NCBI GenBank assembly: GCA_031265495.1
Contig: JAISCP010000149.1
Span: 1 to 40,974, forward strand
Length of the DNA stretch: 40,974 bases
Reading direction: 5' to 3'
DNA from: Heliobacteriaceae bacterium
GTDB taxonomy: Bacteria; Cyanobacteriota; Vampirovibrionia; Gastranaerophilales; Gastranaerophilaceae
How positions within the stretch are numbered: position 1 is the stretch's first letter; each line of letters begins with the position of its first letter. Shown here piece after piece: positions 6,904 through 14,068 of the stretch. The translations under genes and the position numbers were made by a program. Below the pieces are notes generated by a model. The model made no database searches, was not told the origin of the DNA, and saw nothing but the letters and a program-made list of their open reading frames with translations.

Positions 6904-7599
6904 ATGGAATATCATTTCGATATTAAGTACACTAAACCATATATTGATACTCCGCAGGATTTCTCACGCTTGCAGCCAAAGAAATTTGACGAACTAACCC
7001 AGCCGACAGTCCAAGGGGTTTCGGGTTCAAATGCATTGTTAGACCAATCGCAATTAATTGTACATCAGCCAATTCCCACAATGGGTACAAATAAACTCGC
7101 ATGGATGGCACAGCTTGGCAACATTTTAACCACAATCGGTCAGGTTGCTCAAGGAGGTATTGGTGTTGCCGCGGGCATGAGCGGTGCCGGTACCTCCGTT
7201 TCGGCAGAAATCGCAAAACCGGGTTTAGTGCCGGAAGGTCCGACATATTATTACGAAAATGGCAACTATATGAACCCCATTATGAAACACACGGGTGGCA
7301 AATCATCCGGCAAAGATGAAGTTCTTGCAATCCTTCGCGGCGGTGAAACGGTTAGAACAGAAGCACAAGAGCAAGAGCTTCGTGAAGAAAAGTATGCGCA
7401 GTTTCTTGAAGCTGTCCGACCTTATTTAGAAGAAAGAAATAATAAACCAAAAACCATAGCCGAAGCATACGACCCCGATAACAAAATACCCGTGTTGTTA
7501 AATAAAACTACACAGGATGAAGATATAATTATCGCAACTATCGCGCAGGCGTGGAAGTCTAACCGTTTGGGGTTTAGAAACATTTTAAGATACGAGTAA
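6904..7599 (+). CDS. Tape-measure C-terminus-like tail protein, copy A
   Basis: A 231-residue protein in the same frame as the M15 gene, one codon after its TAG. From residue 17 on it is paralogous to residues 167-389 of the protein at 8367. Middle residues form a hydrophobic Gly/Ala segment (NILTTIGQVAQGGIGVAAG). Then comes the HTGGKSSGKDEVLAILRGGE signature seen at the C-termini of many tape-measure proteins, and an almost invariant end (AQAWKSNRLGFRNILRYE). No SD precedes ATG 6904, which favours read-through or coupling to the upstream frame. A role as the part that docks cargo in the tail tip is inferred from position. Confidence 0.6.
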   Translation: MEYHFDIKYTKPYIDTPQDFSRLQPKKFDELTQPTVQGVSGSNALLDQSQLIVHQPIPTMGTNKLAWMAQLGNILTTIGQVAQGGIGVAAGMSGAGTSVSAEIAKPGLVPEGPTYYYENGNYMNPIMKHTGGKSSGKDEVLAILRGGETVRTEAQEQELREEKYAQFLEAVRPYLEERNNKPKTIAEAYDPDNKIPVLLNKTTQDEDIIIATIAQAWKSNRLGFRNILRYE

Positions 7600-7708
7600 A
7601 AAGAAAGGAAACAAAATTATGTCAAAAGGAATGGCAATAATAGGTATAGTAATCGGCGGGATTATCGCCGGTGCATTAACAGGCGGAGCAGCGTTTGTTG
7701 CCGCAAGC
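6951..7708 (+). repeat. Duplicated segment, copy A (shared tail domain plus start of J)
   Basis: This block corresponds to 8861-9646: the RLQPKKFDEL-containing start, the HTGGK-KDEV region, the common C-terminus, the identical spacer AAGAAAGGAAACAAAATT and the first about 28 codons of J. The copies differ at many third positions and in a central indel, so the duplication is not recent, but the 3' part is strongly conserved. Confidence 0.8.
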
Positions 7709-7717
7709 AATAGTTAA
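7619..7717 (+). pseudogene. Truncated copy of the tail-tip J gene start
   Basis: ATG at 7619 with the same SD as the true J gene. The first 29 residues (MSKGMAIIGIVIGG..., then AFVAA) match J at 9556, then the frame diverges and stops at 7715. Right after, 7718-7770 is open in another frame (NVGSKLGWLGQKLSMAA then TAG), apparently the end of a different gene. The junction near 7708 marks a recombination point. It shows that a cassette was inserted upstream of J and carried part of J with it. Confidence 0.8.
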
Positions 7718-7787
7718 TGTCGGAAGTAAACTCGGCTGGCTTGGACAAAAATTGTCTATGGCGGCTTAGAAGGACATCTTTAGAAAA

Positions 7788-8294
7788 TCAGTCGGGGAAT
7801 TTAGTTACCACCCAATCTCCTAATTGAAAATGTCTGTCAGGGGACGATTTAATGGTAGCATCACAATGCTCAAGTTCTTTTTTAGAACAATATCGGTACA
7901 TTTTAGATGATATCTCGCAATGCCTAACTTCTAAAATAAAATCCTTTTCGTTATTAAAAGTCGTATAGATATAAAAAGGCAAGCTTTCTGATTTCGGATT
8001 TATAGCTTTAGTATCAGCAGGATATTTTTCATTTTCATTTTTATATCTCTTAATATAATTAATTGTCGGCTGATAATCTTTTAAAGCTTCTAATGCCAAT
8101 TTGTTCTCTTGGAAATCCCAGATGATATAGGCAGCACTCATAATAACACAGATAATAGATAACAAAAGTAGCATAATTAGAAGAAGATTAATTATAAATT
8201 TAATTATACCAGAAATATTTCTGGTTAACTTATAAAGTAATGCAATAAAAACAATCACTAAAAATGGTATGAAAAACCCAAATAATAAATCCAT
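7788..8294 (-). CDS. Membrane protein of unknown function, inverted in the tail operon
   Basis: A 168-residue protein on the strand opposite to all neighbours, with AGAGG before ATG. Two N-terminal membrane segments are visible (LLFGFFIPFLVIVFIALLY and IIKFIINLLLIMLLLLSII, running on hydrophobically). A soluble domain follows with YIKRYKNENEKYPADTKAI and FYIYTTFNNEKDFILEVR, similar in style to small membrane proteins with a pilin-like globular end. It ends near the junction scar at 7770. Position between two effector-like genes and own orientation suggest lysogenic expression, for example immunity or superinfection exclusion. That is inference; I do not recognise the family. Confidence 0.6.
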   Translation of the reverse strand: MDLLFGFFIPFLVIVFIALLYKLTRNISGIIKFIINLLLIMLLLLSIICVIMSAAYIIWDFQENKLALEALKDYQPTINYIKRYKNENEKYPADTKAINPKSESLPFYIYTTFNNEKDFILEVRHCEISSKMYRYCSKKELEHCDATIKSSPDRHFQLGDWVVTKFPD

Positions 8295-8366
8295 TATATA
8301 CCTCTATTTATCAAAATTATAGTTCAAAAAAAATATTTTTACAATGCAAAAAAGAAAGGCAAAATT

Positions 8367-9536
8367 ATGGCATTTTTTCAAACTAACAACAAACAAGGAA
8401 AGAAAACCCTTAGACAACAATTTAATGACGATGTTGATAGACAAACAATGAGCTACCAACAAAAATACGGCTTTGAATTAAGCTCCAAATCCGGCAATAG
8501 GACTTGGAATGTTGAGGCAGATGCATTTAAACATACTTTTATGCAAGCAAGATTAACTTTTGACTGGACAACAGCAGGTGCTAAAACACTTGGTGATTAC
8601 CATGAATTCATTGAAGGTTTCAGTGTAAAACAACCGGCGCACGAAAGAAACATGGACTTATGGAATAATCGAGTTGGACAAAAAATCGGACGAGAAGTTC
8701 GTAGAGAATTAATAGGGCAAAAAATACGCCCTCAAAGTGAGATTGATGATATTTTTGCAGAAAAAATCATGCAAAAAATGCGAGCAGGTGAGTTGATTAC
8801 AACACCTGATGACCCTCGTGCAAAAATTCTTGGAGAAAAATTTACAGATTTTATCAATCAACCCAAAGACTTCACCCGCTTGCAGCCAAAGAAGTTTGAT
8901 GAATTAATGCAAACACCAGTGCAGGGGATTTCCGGTACACAAGCAGATTTTACGCCGTTGAACATTATTCAGCCGCAGCCTGCTGTTTTAGTACAAAACA
9001 CTACATCCTGGCTCGGGCAATTAGGTTCAGTCCTATCAGGGATTGGTAATCTTGTTCAGCTTGGTGTTGGTATCGCGTCAGGCACCGGCGCACTTAATCC
9101 CGGAACTCCAACCGGAATCGGAATATCAATTACAGAACCTGCTTTTCAACTGGATACAAGTGCACAAATAGTTGGTTACGGAGCACCTGAATTGGCTAAA
9201 ATAAAATGGCCCAAATTATCAAAACACACGGGAGGTAAAACATCCGGCAAGGACGAGGTTCTTGCAATTTTACGCGGCGGTGAAACCGTCAGAACTGAAG
9301 CACAGGAGCAAGAGCTTCAACAAGAAAAATACGCCCAATTTATGGAAGCGGTCCGCCCGTATTTGGAAGAACAAAACAACAAACCAAAATCCATAGCTGA
9401 GGCATACGACCCGGATAACAAAATTCCGTGTCTGCTTAACAAAACAACTCAAGATGAGGAAATTATTATCGCAATTGTAGCACAGGCATGGAAATCCAAC
9501 CGGTTGGGATTTAGAAATATTTTGAGATACGAGTAA
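8367..9536 (+). CDS. Fusion: DUF6973/polymorphic-toxin-like domain plus tape-measure-like C-terminus (copy B)
   Basis: A 389-residue protein with SD AAGAAAGG and ATG. Residues about 45-110 carry the pattern DAFKH (52-56), YHE (78-80), MDLWNN (96-101) and VGQKIG, which from memory belongs to a domain (DUF6973-like) recurring in polymorphic toxins and phage proteins. The conserved D, H, E and N residues suggest a metal-dependent enzyme, activity unknown. From residue 167 the protein matches the product of 6904, including HTGGKTSGKDEVLAILRGGE and the common C-terminus. So the head differs between copies while the tail is shared. It lies 19 bases before J and is probably a tail-tip component or delivered effector. 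Confidence 0.6.
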   Translation: MAFFQTNNKQGKKTLRQQFNDDVDRQTMSYQQKYGFELSSKSGNRTWNVEADAFKHTFMQARLTFDWTTAGAKTLGDYHEFIEGFSVKQPAHERNMDLWNNRVGQKIGREVRRELIGQKIRPQSEIDDIFAEKIMQKMRAGELITTPDDPRAKILGEKFTDFINQPKDFTRLQPKKFDELMQTPVQGISGTQADFTPLNIIQPQPAVLVQNTTSWLGQLGSVLSGIGNLVQLGVGIASGTGALNPGTPTGIGISITEPAFQLDTSAQIVGYGAPELAKIKWPKLSKHTGGKTSGKDEVLAILRGGETVRTEAQEQELQQEKYAQFMEAVRPYLEEQNNKPKSIAEAYDPDNKIPCLLNKTTQDEEIIIAIVAQAWKSNRLGFRNILRYE

Positions 9537-9646
9537 AAAGAAAGGAAACAAAATTATGTCAAAAGGAATGGCAATTATAGGAATAGTTATCGGCGGGATT
9601 ATCGCCGGCGCTTTAACAGGCGGTGCTGCTTTTGTCGCAGCAGGCG
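8861..9646 (+). repeat. Duplicated segment, copy B (shared tail domain plus start of J)
   Basis: Counterpart of 6951-7708. Here the segment is intact and runs into the full J gene. The homologous DNA flanks the inverted membrane gene and the variable head, so recombination between copies would delete or swap the intervening module. Confidence 0.8.
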
Positions 9647-12243
9647 GGATGGCTGCCTTAGCAGCAGGTGCAGCAGGAACTGCCGCTCTTGCAAGCGCAA
9701 CATCTGCCGCATTAATATGGGGCAGTGTGGTCGGGGTACTAACAACAGCCGGCGGTGTTTTATCAACCGTATCAAGCTGGTCAGGCAGCGGCTCATCCAT
9801 CTCAAATGGTTCCCCTACTTACTCTTGGGGCAAACTCCAGACCCAAACAAGCAACTGCCTCGCAATTCCGATTATCTACGGCGAAGTCAAAGTTGCCGGA
9901 AACACAATCTGGCAGGCGGGTGCGGGAACCACAACTTTACAAAAAATCATCGCGCTGGCTGACGGAGAAATTGAAGCGATTACGGATGTTAAAATCAACA
10001 ACAAAGCAATCGGCTCTTTGCCCGGATGTAATCACAACGCTTACGCCGGAACCTCAACCCAACTAATCGACAGCCGCGTAACAGGTGCAAACAACGTAGC
10101 ACGTGCGGAAAAAGTCGGAGGCTTGCGAAACACAGCTTATATCGCGCTTACCGCAAAAGCAAGCGCGGAACTCTCCGGCGGCGTGAACTTAACCACAGTT
10201 GTTAAAGGTTCAAAGGTTAAAGGTTATTCTGACCTTGAAAATTTCATCTTGGAATACTCCAACAACCCTGCATGGTGTATTTTGGATTTTCTGACCCGTT
10301 ACAACGGCAACGGAATTCCGATTGAAGAAATTGATTTGCACAGTTTCATTGACGCGGCGGCGTATTGTGACGAAGAAGTCGGAGAAGGTGATAAAAAACA
10401 AAAACGTTTTACTCTAAATATCGTTTTAGATGAGAAAAAATCCCGTCTTGACTGGTTAGAAAACATGTTAATCACTTGTCGCGGATATACATTTTATCAG
10501 AACGGCAAACTTGCGCTGCAAATAGAAAAAGCCGAAAACTCCATGCAGCTTTTTGATAAGGACAATATCTTAGCCGGTTCGGAAAAATTCCGGACAACGC
10601 CGCGTGAAAAGAAAACGGATATTTTTAAAGTCCAGTACATTGACCCGAATAACGAATACGCACGAATTTTTGCGCACGCAGAGGCTGACGAGTTTGAGAA
10701 CGAGCAGCCCGTTGTTCAGGAAATTCAGGCGTGGGGCGTAACAAACTTCAATCAGGCATCACGGCTTGCGTGGTATTACCTTAACCAAGCCAAAACCTGC
10801 AACAAATTTATTTCGTTTTCAACTTCGCAAGAAGGGCTTGACCGAACAATCGGCGATGTAATTGAGGTTACAAGCACATTCTTAGGCTATGAAGAAAAGA
10901 AAATGCGTATAGTTAATATGGCGGAAGCGCAGGAAGGGCAGATTGAAATCGTCTGCAAAGAGTACAACGAGGCGCTTTATTCTGACCAGTTAGGAAGCGC
11001 GGAACCTGTGGCAAACACGATTAACCTGCCGTCTGCTTTGGATACCCCGCCCACCGTGCAGAATTTAATTGCAGACGAAAACTGTTGGCGTACACCCGAA
11101 GGTAACTACGTTTCAACAATAAAAATTACTTGGGATGAACTGGATTATTTCCACCTTAGCCATTATGAGGTCAGCTACTCATGCGATGAGGACGAAACTT
11201 GGTCGCAGGGCAATGTTTCCTACGACGGCTCGTTTGTTATTGAAAACACTCAAATTGATAAAGAGTATTTAATTAAAGTTCATTCCGTAACCCGCAGAGA
11301 AATTTTCTCCGAACCGGCAGAGGCTTCTGTTTTGACAGTTGGCAAAAACAACCCGCCCGCGCGTGTTCCGAAGTTTATTGTTACGCAGAAAAACGATTAT
11401 TTAAAAGCCATAATCACGCCGCCGGATGATGAGGATATTTCGCATTACGAAATCCGGCTCGGCGCAGACTGGGAAACTGCCGAATTTGTTTTACGCACGA
11501 TTGAAACATCCGCTCTTTTCCGCCCGACCAAGAATGGCACTGTGTCATATCTGGTCAAAGCCATTGATAATGTGGGGAACTACTCTGAACACGCAGCACG
11601 GTTTGTGCTGAATGTTTTGGGAGTAACACCCAAAAATATAATCATTGAGCAGACTTTCACGGAAGATGATTTTACGTTTGAAGGCGACGAAATTATTTTG
11701 CCCCTGATGGATATGGGCGTGAACTTTCAGGATTTCAGGGTTCCGAAAGAAACCCGCCTGATTGTGGACTGCCCGGACGCAACAGAAATCCAATACCGCC
11801 ATGCATTTTCAGAATTCAACGGCTGGGATTATCTGGAATTTGCAGACGATGATGAAACAACCGGCGATAATTGGGAAGACGAAGTACCTCCGGTTTGGTC
11901 TGACTGGAAAAGCTATACGCAGGAGCCGGAGTTTTGCGGACAGTATGTTCAAGTGAAACTTAAAGGCGAAAACATTTCAGAAGTTAAGGTTACGGCTGAC
12001 ATTGACGATGTGGAAGATTTTGTTTCAAATATTGACATTCCGGCAGAGGCAACGACTGTTACGCTGAACAAAAACTTCACCGTTACGCCTGTAATAATCC
12101 CGACAACGGTGGACGCAACCGGCAAGGTCTGTTCCTGGCGGGTTTCAAATGTGGATTTACGCTGCTTTGACATTGAACTTCTGGACAACGAGGATAACAT
12201 CATTGCCGGAAAGCTGCTAAGCGCTGCCGCCAGAGGGTATTAA
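9556..12243 (+). CDS. Tail tip / host-specificity protein (J-like)
   Basis: An 895-residue protein with SD AAGAAAGGA. The N-terminus has Gly/Ala-rich hydrophobic segments (residues 6-30 and 50-70), as in many J proteins where they contact the tape measure or membrane. Next comes the hub region (CLAIPIIYGEVKVAGNTIW, ITDVKINNKAIG), then a region with NNPAWCILDFLTRYNG and LDWLENMLITCRGYTFYQNG typical of J/gp13 proteins. Residues about 500-690 look like two fibronectin III-like domains (TIKITWDELDYFHLSHYEV, HYEIRLGADWETAEF). The C-terminus is beta-rich. It closes the tail operon; the next genes are on the other strand. It probably contacts the receptor. Confidence 0.85.
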   Translation: MSKGMAIIGIVIGGIIAGALTGGAAFVAAGGMAALAAGAAGTAALASATSAALIWGSVVGVLTTAGGVLSTVSSWSGSGSSISNGSPTYSWGKLQTQTSNCLAIPIIYGEVKVAGNTIWQAGAGTTTLQKIIALADGEIEAITDVKINNKAIGSLPGCNHNAYAGTSTQLIDSRVTGANNVARAEKVGGLRNTAYIALTAKASAELSGGVNLTTVVKGSKVKGYSDLENFILEYSNNPAWCILDFLTRYNGNGIPIEEIDLHSFIDAAAYCDEEVGEGDKKQKRFTLNIVLDEKKSRLDWLENMLITCRGYTFYQNGKLALQIEKAENSMQLFDKDNILAGSEKFRTTPREKKTDIFKVQYIDPNNEYARIFAHAEADEFENEQPVVQEIQAWGVTNFNQASRLAWYYLNQAKTCNKFISFSTSQEGLDRTIGDVIEVTSTFLGYEEKKMRIVNMAEAQEGQIEIVCKEYNEALYSDQLGSAEPVANTINLPSALDTPPTVQNLIADENCWRTPEGNYVSTIKITWDELDYFHLSHYEVSYSCDEDETWSQGNVSYDGSFVIENTQIDKEYLIKVHSVTRREIFSEPAEASVLTVGKNNPPARVPKFIVTQKNDYLKAIITPPDDEDISHYEIRLGADWETAEFVLRTIETSALFRPTKNGTVSYLVKAIDNVGNYSEHAARFVLNVLGVTPKNIIIEQTFTEDDFTFEGDEIILPLMDMGVNFQDFRVPKETRLIVDCPDATEIQYRHAFSEFNGWDYLEFADDDETTGDNWEDEVPPVWSDWKSYTQEPEFCGQYVQVKLKGENISEVKVTADIDDVEDFVSNIDIPAEATTVTLNKNFTVTPVIIPTTVDATGKVCSWRVSNVDLRCFDIELLDNEDNIIAGKLLSAAARGY

Positions 12244-12271
12244 ATTTCCATATTCCTTTCTGGATAAATAA

Positions 12272-12427
12272 TTAAAAGCCGGCAGGGATTTCAAAGATAA
12301 ACCAACCGTTATTTGTAACGACTTGCACTCGCACGTCATTGCCGAGCATATGCGGATTTTTCCCGTTATAGCTCGAGACAATTTTCGGTTCCCACAAACA
12401 TCTTACGTCTTTTACGTTATTTTTCAT
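12272..12427 (-). CDS. Small unknown protein (51 aa)
   Basis: A short frame of 51 residues, MKNNVKDVRCLWEPKIV at the start and WFIFEIPAGF at the end. Its ATG overlaps the 3' end of the preceding 46-residue gene by 11 bases and has GGGGAAAG upstream. It is the last of four overlapping minus-strand genes (13011 to 12272). The residues SSYNGKNPHMLGNDVRVQVV suggest a small beta barrel. Function unknown; coding status is supported by overlaps and SD only. Confidence 0.5.
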   Translation of the reverse strand: MKNNVKDVRCLWEPKIVSSYNGKNPHMLGNDVRVQVVTNNGWFIFEIPAGF

Positions 12428-12557
12428 CTTTTTTCTTTCCCCTTTTGAAAAACTGCTTAATCTCCACCCACGTTGGCAGCATGTACTTTAGCTTAAACTC
12501 TGACCTGTACGGCGTTATATAACCCCAGAGGGTTAAGTTTGATATTTCTTTTTTCAT
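12417..12557 (-). CDS. Small unknown protein (46 aa)
   Basis: A 46-residue basic protein (MKKEISNLTLWGYITPYR start, FFKRGKKKDEK end). Its ATG is fused to the TGA of the upstream gene (ATGA) with GAGGAG just before it, a classic coupled start. The middle (SEFKLKYMLPTWVEIKQFF) is amphipathic. Nothing identifies a function. It overlaps the following 51-residue gene. Confidence 0.55.
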   Translation of the reverse strand: MKKEISNLTLWGYITPYRSEFKLKYMLPTWVEIKQFFKRGKKKDEK

Positions 12558-12808
12558 AGCTCCTCAAGATGTGACACAAGAACCATATCACCGGCCACGT
12601 TTAGGCCTTTAACAATTTCTTTTGCATATTTGTTGGCCTCGTCCGGCGAGACGGTGAATGCTCCTTTTGTAATGCTGCTTACAATAGCCGGGAGTACAGC
12701 AGTTAAAACAGTTTCCTCTACGCTGTCAACCATTTTAGATTTGCGGATTTTATTAATCGCTGACTTGATTGCGTCCTTAATTGCTTTAAGTGTTTTTGTT
12801 ATTTTCAT
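12554..12808 (-). CDS. Small helical protein of unknown function (84 aa)
   Basis: The ATG at 12808 follows AAAAGGAGACAA and overlaps the upstream TGA (ATGA); a longer frame from 12859 is rejected because it runs into the upstream gene. The first 30 residues are basic and amphipathic (KITKTLKAIKDAIKSAINKI). The centre is hydrophobic (TVLTAVLPAIVSSI) and could sit in or on a membrane; the rest is helical. A holin-like or membrane-active peptide is conceivable, but there is only one weak hydrophobic stretch. Confidence 0.6.
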   Translation of the reverse strand: MKITKTLKAIKDAIKSAINKIRKSKMVDSVEETVLTAVLPAIVSSITKGAFTVSPDEANKYAKEIVKGLNVAGDMVLVSHLEEL

Positions 12809-13011
12809 TGTTTGTCTCCTTTTTTTACAATAAACCCGTGTTTGAAGACACTGCCGCATTCACAGGTGCTATCGCCGTCATAGATACTTTTACCGCACAC
12901 CGGGCAGTAAAATTGCGGAGCGACAGCGCGCAAATAGTCATAAAGTCCTAAGGTGATAAAGTTTGCGGCTTTATCTGATATGATTTTTAGTTGGTGTTTG
13001 AGAATTTTCAT
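12805..13011 (-). CDS. Small zinc-ribbon protein (68 aa)
   Basis: ATG with AAAAGGAGATAAC upstream. Four cysteines, C36 and C39 (CPVC) with C50 and C52 (CEC), make a plausible zinc ribbon, followed by GSVFKHGFIVKKGDKQ. The N-terminal helix (KHQLKIISDKAANFITLGLYDYL) is amphipathic. It is the first gene of the four-gene minus-strand operon and starts 68 bases from the divergent higB1, so the two transcripts share an intergenic control region. Confidence 0.65.
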   Translation of the reverse strand: MKILKHQLKIISDKAANFITLGLYDYLRAVAPQFYCPVCGKSIYDGDSTCECGSVFKHGFIVKKGDKQ

Positions 13012-13043
13012 TGTTATCTCCTTTTATTATCTTTATAAACCAC

Positions 13044-13072
13044 TTGACAAGTGTAACGTTACAGGTTATAAT
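13044..13072 (+). promoter_or_regulatory. higBA1 promoter with embedded palindromic operator
   Basis: A perfect sigma70 promoter: TTGACA (13044-13049), 17-base spacer, TATAAT (13067-13072). The spacer contains the perfect 12-bp palindrome TGTAACGTTACA (13052-13063), an obvious site for HigA autorepression. The higB ATG begins six bases after the -10 box, so the transcript should be essentially leaderless. Confidence 0.8.
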
Positions 13073-13078
13073 AAGAGT

Positions 13079-13357
13079 ATGATTAAGTCATTCAAACATA
13101 AAGGGCTTGAAAAGTTCTTTTTAACAGGTTCGTTAAAGGGAATACAAGCTATACACGCCGGCAAATTGAGTCGTATTCTAACTTCATTAAACAAAATGAA
13201 AAATTTAGAACAATTGAATACCCCTGCTTACAATCTTCATCCGTTGAAAGGCGAATTGAAAGGCTTATGGTCAATAACGGTTCAAGCCAATTGGCGTATA
13301 ACTTTCAAGTTTGAAGACGAAAATGTTTATATTGTAGATTACCAAGATTATCACTAA
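13079..13357 (+). CDS. higB: HigB toxin, copy 1 (RelE superfamily mRNA interferase)
   Basis: The ATG at 13079 gives 92 residues, the normal family length; a longer upstream frame has no support. Family landmarks are IKSFKHKGLEKFF, the GIQAIHAGKLSRIL segment, LHPLKGELKGLWSI, ANWRITFKFED and the C-terminal VDYQDYH. HigB cleaves translated mRNA on the ribosome and is neutralised by HigA encoded 14 bases downstream. There is no SD, in keeping with a leaderless message. The 3' end is almost identical in sequence to that of copy 2. Confidence 0.92.
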   Translation: MIKSFKHKGLEKFFLTGSLKGIQAIHAGKLSRILTSLNKMKNLEQLNTPAYNLHPLKGELKGLWSITVQANWRITFKFEDENVYIVDYQDYH

Positions 13358-13408
13358 GAAAGGATAAAATTATGGAAATGTATAACCCTGCACATCCCGG
13401 AATAATAT
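13312..13408 (+). repeat. Direct repeat spanning higB 3' end and higA 5' end, copy 1
   Basis: About 95 bases, from the last 15 codons of higB1 through the intergenic SD into the first 12 codons of higA1, recur at 14033-14129 with a single difference in the higB part. The rest of the two modules is clearly divergent, so this patch points to gene conversion or strong constraint on the overlap region. Confidence 0.85.
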
Positions 13409-13659
13409 TACTGGAAGACTGGATAAAGCCTATGAATTTTACAATTTCTGCGTTTGCGCTGCGTATCGGTACAAGCCGCAAAAATCTTTCTGAAATTGTA
13501 AACGGAAAAGCCGGTATCAGCCCTGAAATGGCGTTGAAATTGGAAAAAGTATTTAACAACTCCAGCTCCCAATTTTGGCTTGACCTACAGGTGCAGTATG
13601 ACCTTTGGCAGGCTAAACAGCATGTTGATTTAAGTAATATTCAGGCGATTGCAATGTAG
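13372..13659 (+). CDS. higA: HigA antitoxin, copy 1
   Basis: A 95-residue XRE-type HTH protein with SD AAGAAAGGA. It begins MYNPAHPGIILLEDWIKPMN, has the HTH core (ISAFALRIGTSRKNLSEIVNGKAGIS) and ends QYDLWQAKQHVDLSNIQAIA, all typical of HigA addiction antidotes. It binds HigB and should bind the TGTAACGTTACA operator through its HTH. Toxin-first order is usual for HigBA. Confidence 0.92.
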   Translation: MEMYNPAHPGIILLEDWIKPMNFTISAFALRIGTSRKNLSEIVNGKAGISPEMALKLEKVFNNSSSQFWLDLQVQYDLWQAKQHVDLSNIQAIAM

Positions 13660-13660
13660 A

Positions 13661-13723
13661 TTACAGCCCATCCGCAAACCTAAACAACCCCTCCAGCTGT
13701 TTGTCAACTAAATAGTATTTCAT
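13661..13723 (-). CDS. Possible 20-residue small protein between the higBA modules
   Basis: Antisense to the flanking genes: ATG at 13723 with an excellent SD (TAAAGGAGAACAAC), encoding MKYYLVDKQLEGLF and RFADGL before TAA. The SD is better than that of most genes here, which argues for real translation. It may be the intact small gene it seems, or the beginning of a gene whose rest was removed when the second higBA module was inserted. Confidence 0.35.
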   Translation of the reverse strand: MKYYLVDKQLEGLFRFADGL

Positions 13724-13744
13724 GTTGTTCTCCTTTAAGTTATG

Positions 13745-13784
13745 TAAAACGTCACTTGACACTTTACGTTTTATATGTAATAAT
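13745..13784 (+). promoter_or_regulatory. higBA2 promoter with flanking inverted repeat
   Basis: TTGACA (13756-13761), 17-base spacer and AATAAT (13779-13784). The arms TAAAACGT (13745-13752) and ACGTTTTA (13766-13773) bracket the -35 box. The operator differs in sequence and position from that of copy 1, so the two HigA proteins probably recognise different sites. The ATG lies six bases after the -10 box, again leaderless. Confidence 0.65.
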
Positions 13785-13790
13785 ATAAGT

Positions 13791-14068
13791 ATGATTAAAT
13801 CTTTCAAACACAAAGGTTTAAAAAAGTTTTTGAGACAGGCAGTATTTCAGGAATACAACCTGTACATGCGCACAAATTAAGTAAAATTCTTACCCGTCTT
13901 AACGTGATTAATGCAATTGATGAAATGGATTTACCCGGCTTTAGGCTTCATCCGCTAAAGGGTGAATTAAAAGGTTTATGGGCAGTAACCGTTCAGGCAA
14001 ACTGGCGCATTACCTTTAAGCTTGAAGACGAAAATGTTTATATTGTTGATTACCAAGATTATCACTAA
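13791..14068 (+). pseudogene. higB: HigB toxin, copy 2, interrupted by a frameshift at A_AAA_AAG
   Basis: From ATG 13791 the zero frame reads IKSFKHKGLKKF and then leaves the family sequence; the remainder (ETGSISGIQPVHAHKLSKIL, FRLHPLKGELKGLW, NWRITFKLEDE, VDYQDYH) is in the -1 frame. The change occurs at AAAAAAG (13820-13826), placed in frame as TTA AAA AAG, a textbook -1 slippery heptamer. A hairpin starts eight bases later: ACAGG (13835-13839) with CCTGT (13859-13863) and GTATT (13842-13846) with AATAC (13852-13856). A -1 slip gives a full-length HigB. It may be programmed, or a simple homopolymer loss in an inactive toxin, or a sequencing error. Confidence 0.75.

Noticed and set aside
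9270-9800. 176-codon minus frame across the end of the 8367 gene and start of J
   Set aside because: It spans two well-supported + strand genes and their SD, and its Ala/Pro content is an antisense shadow.
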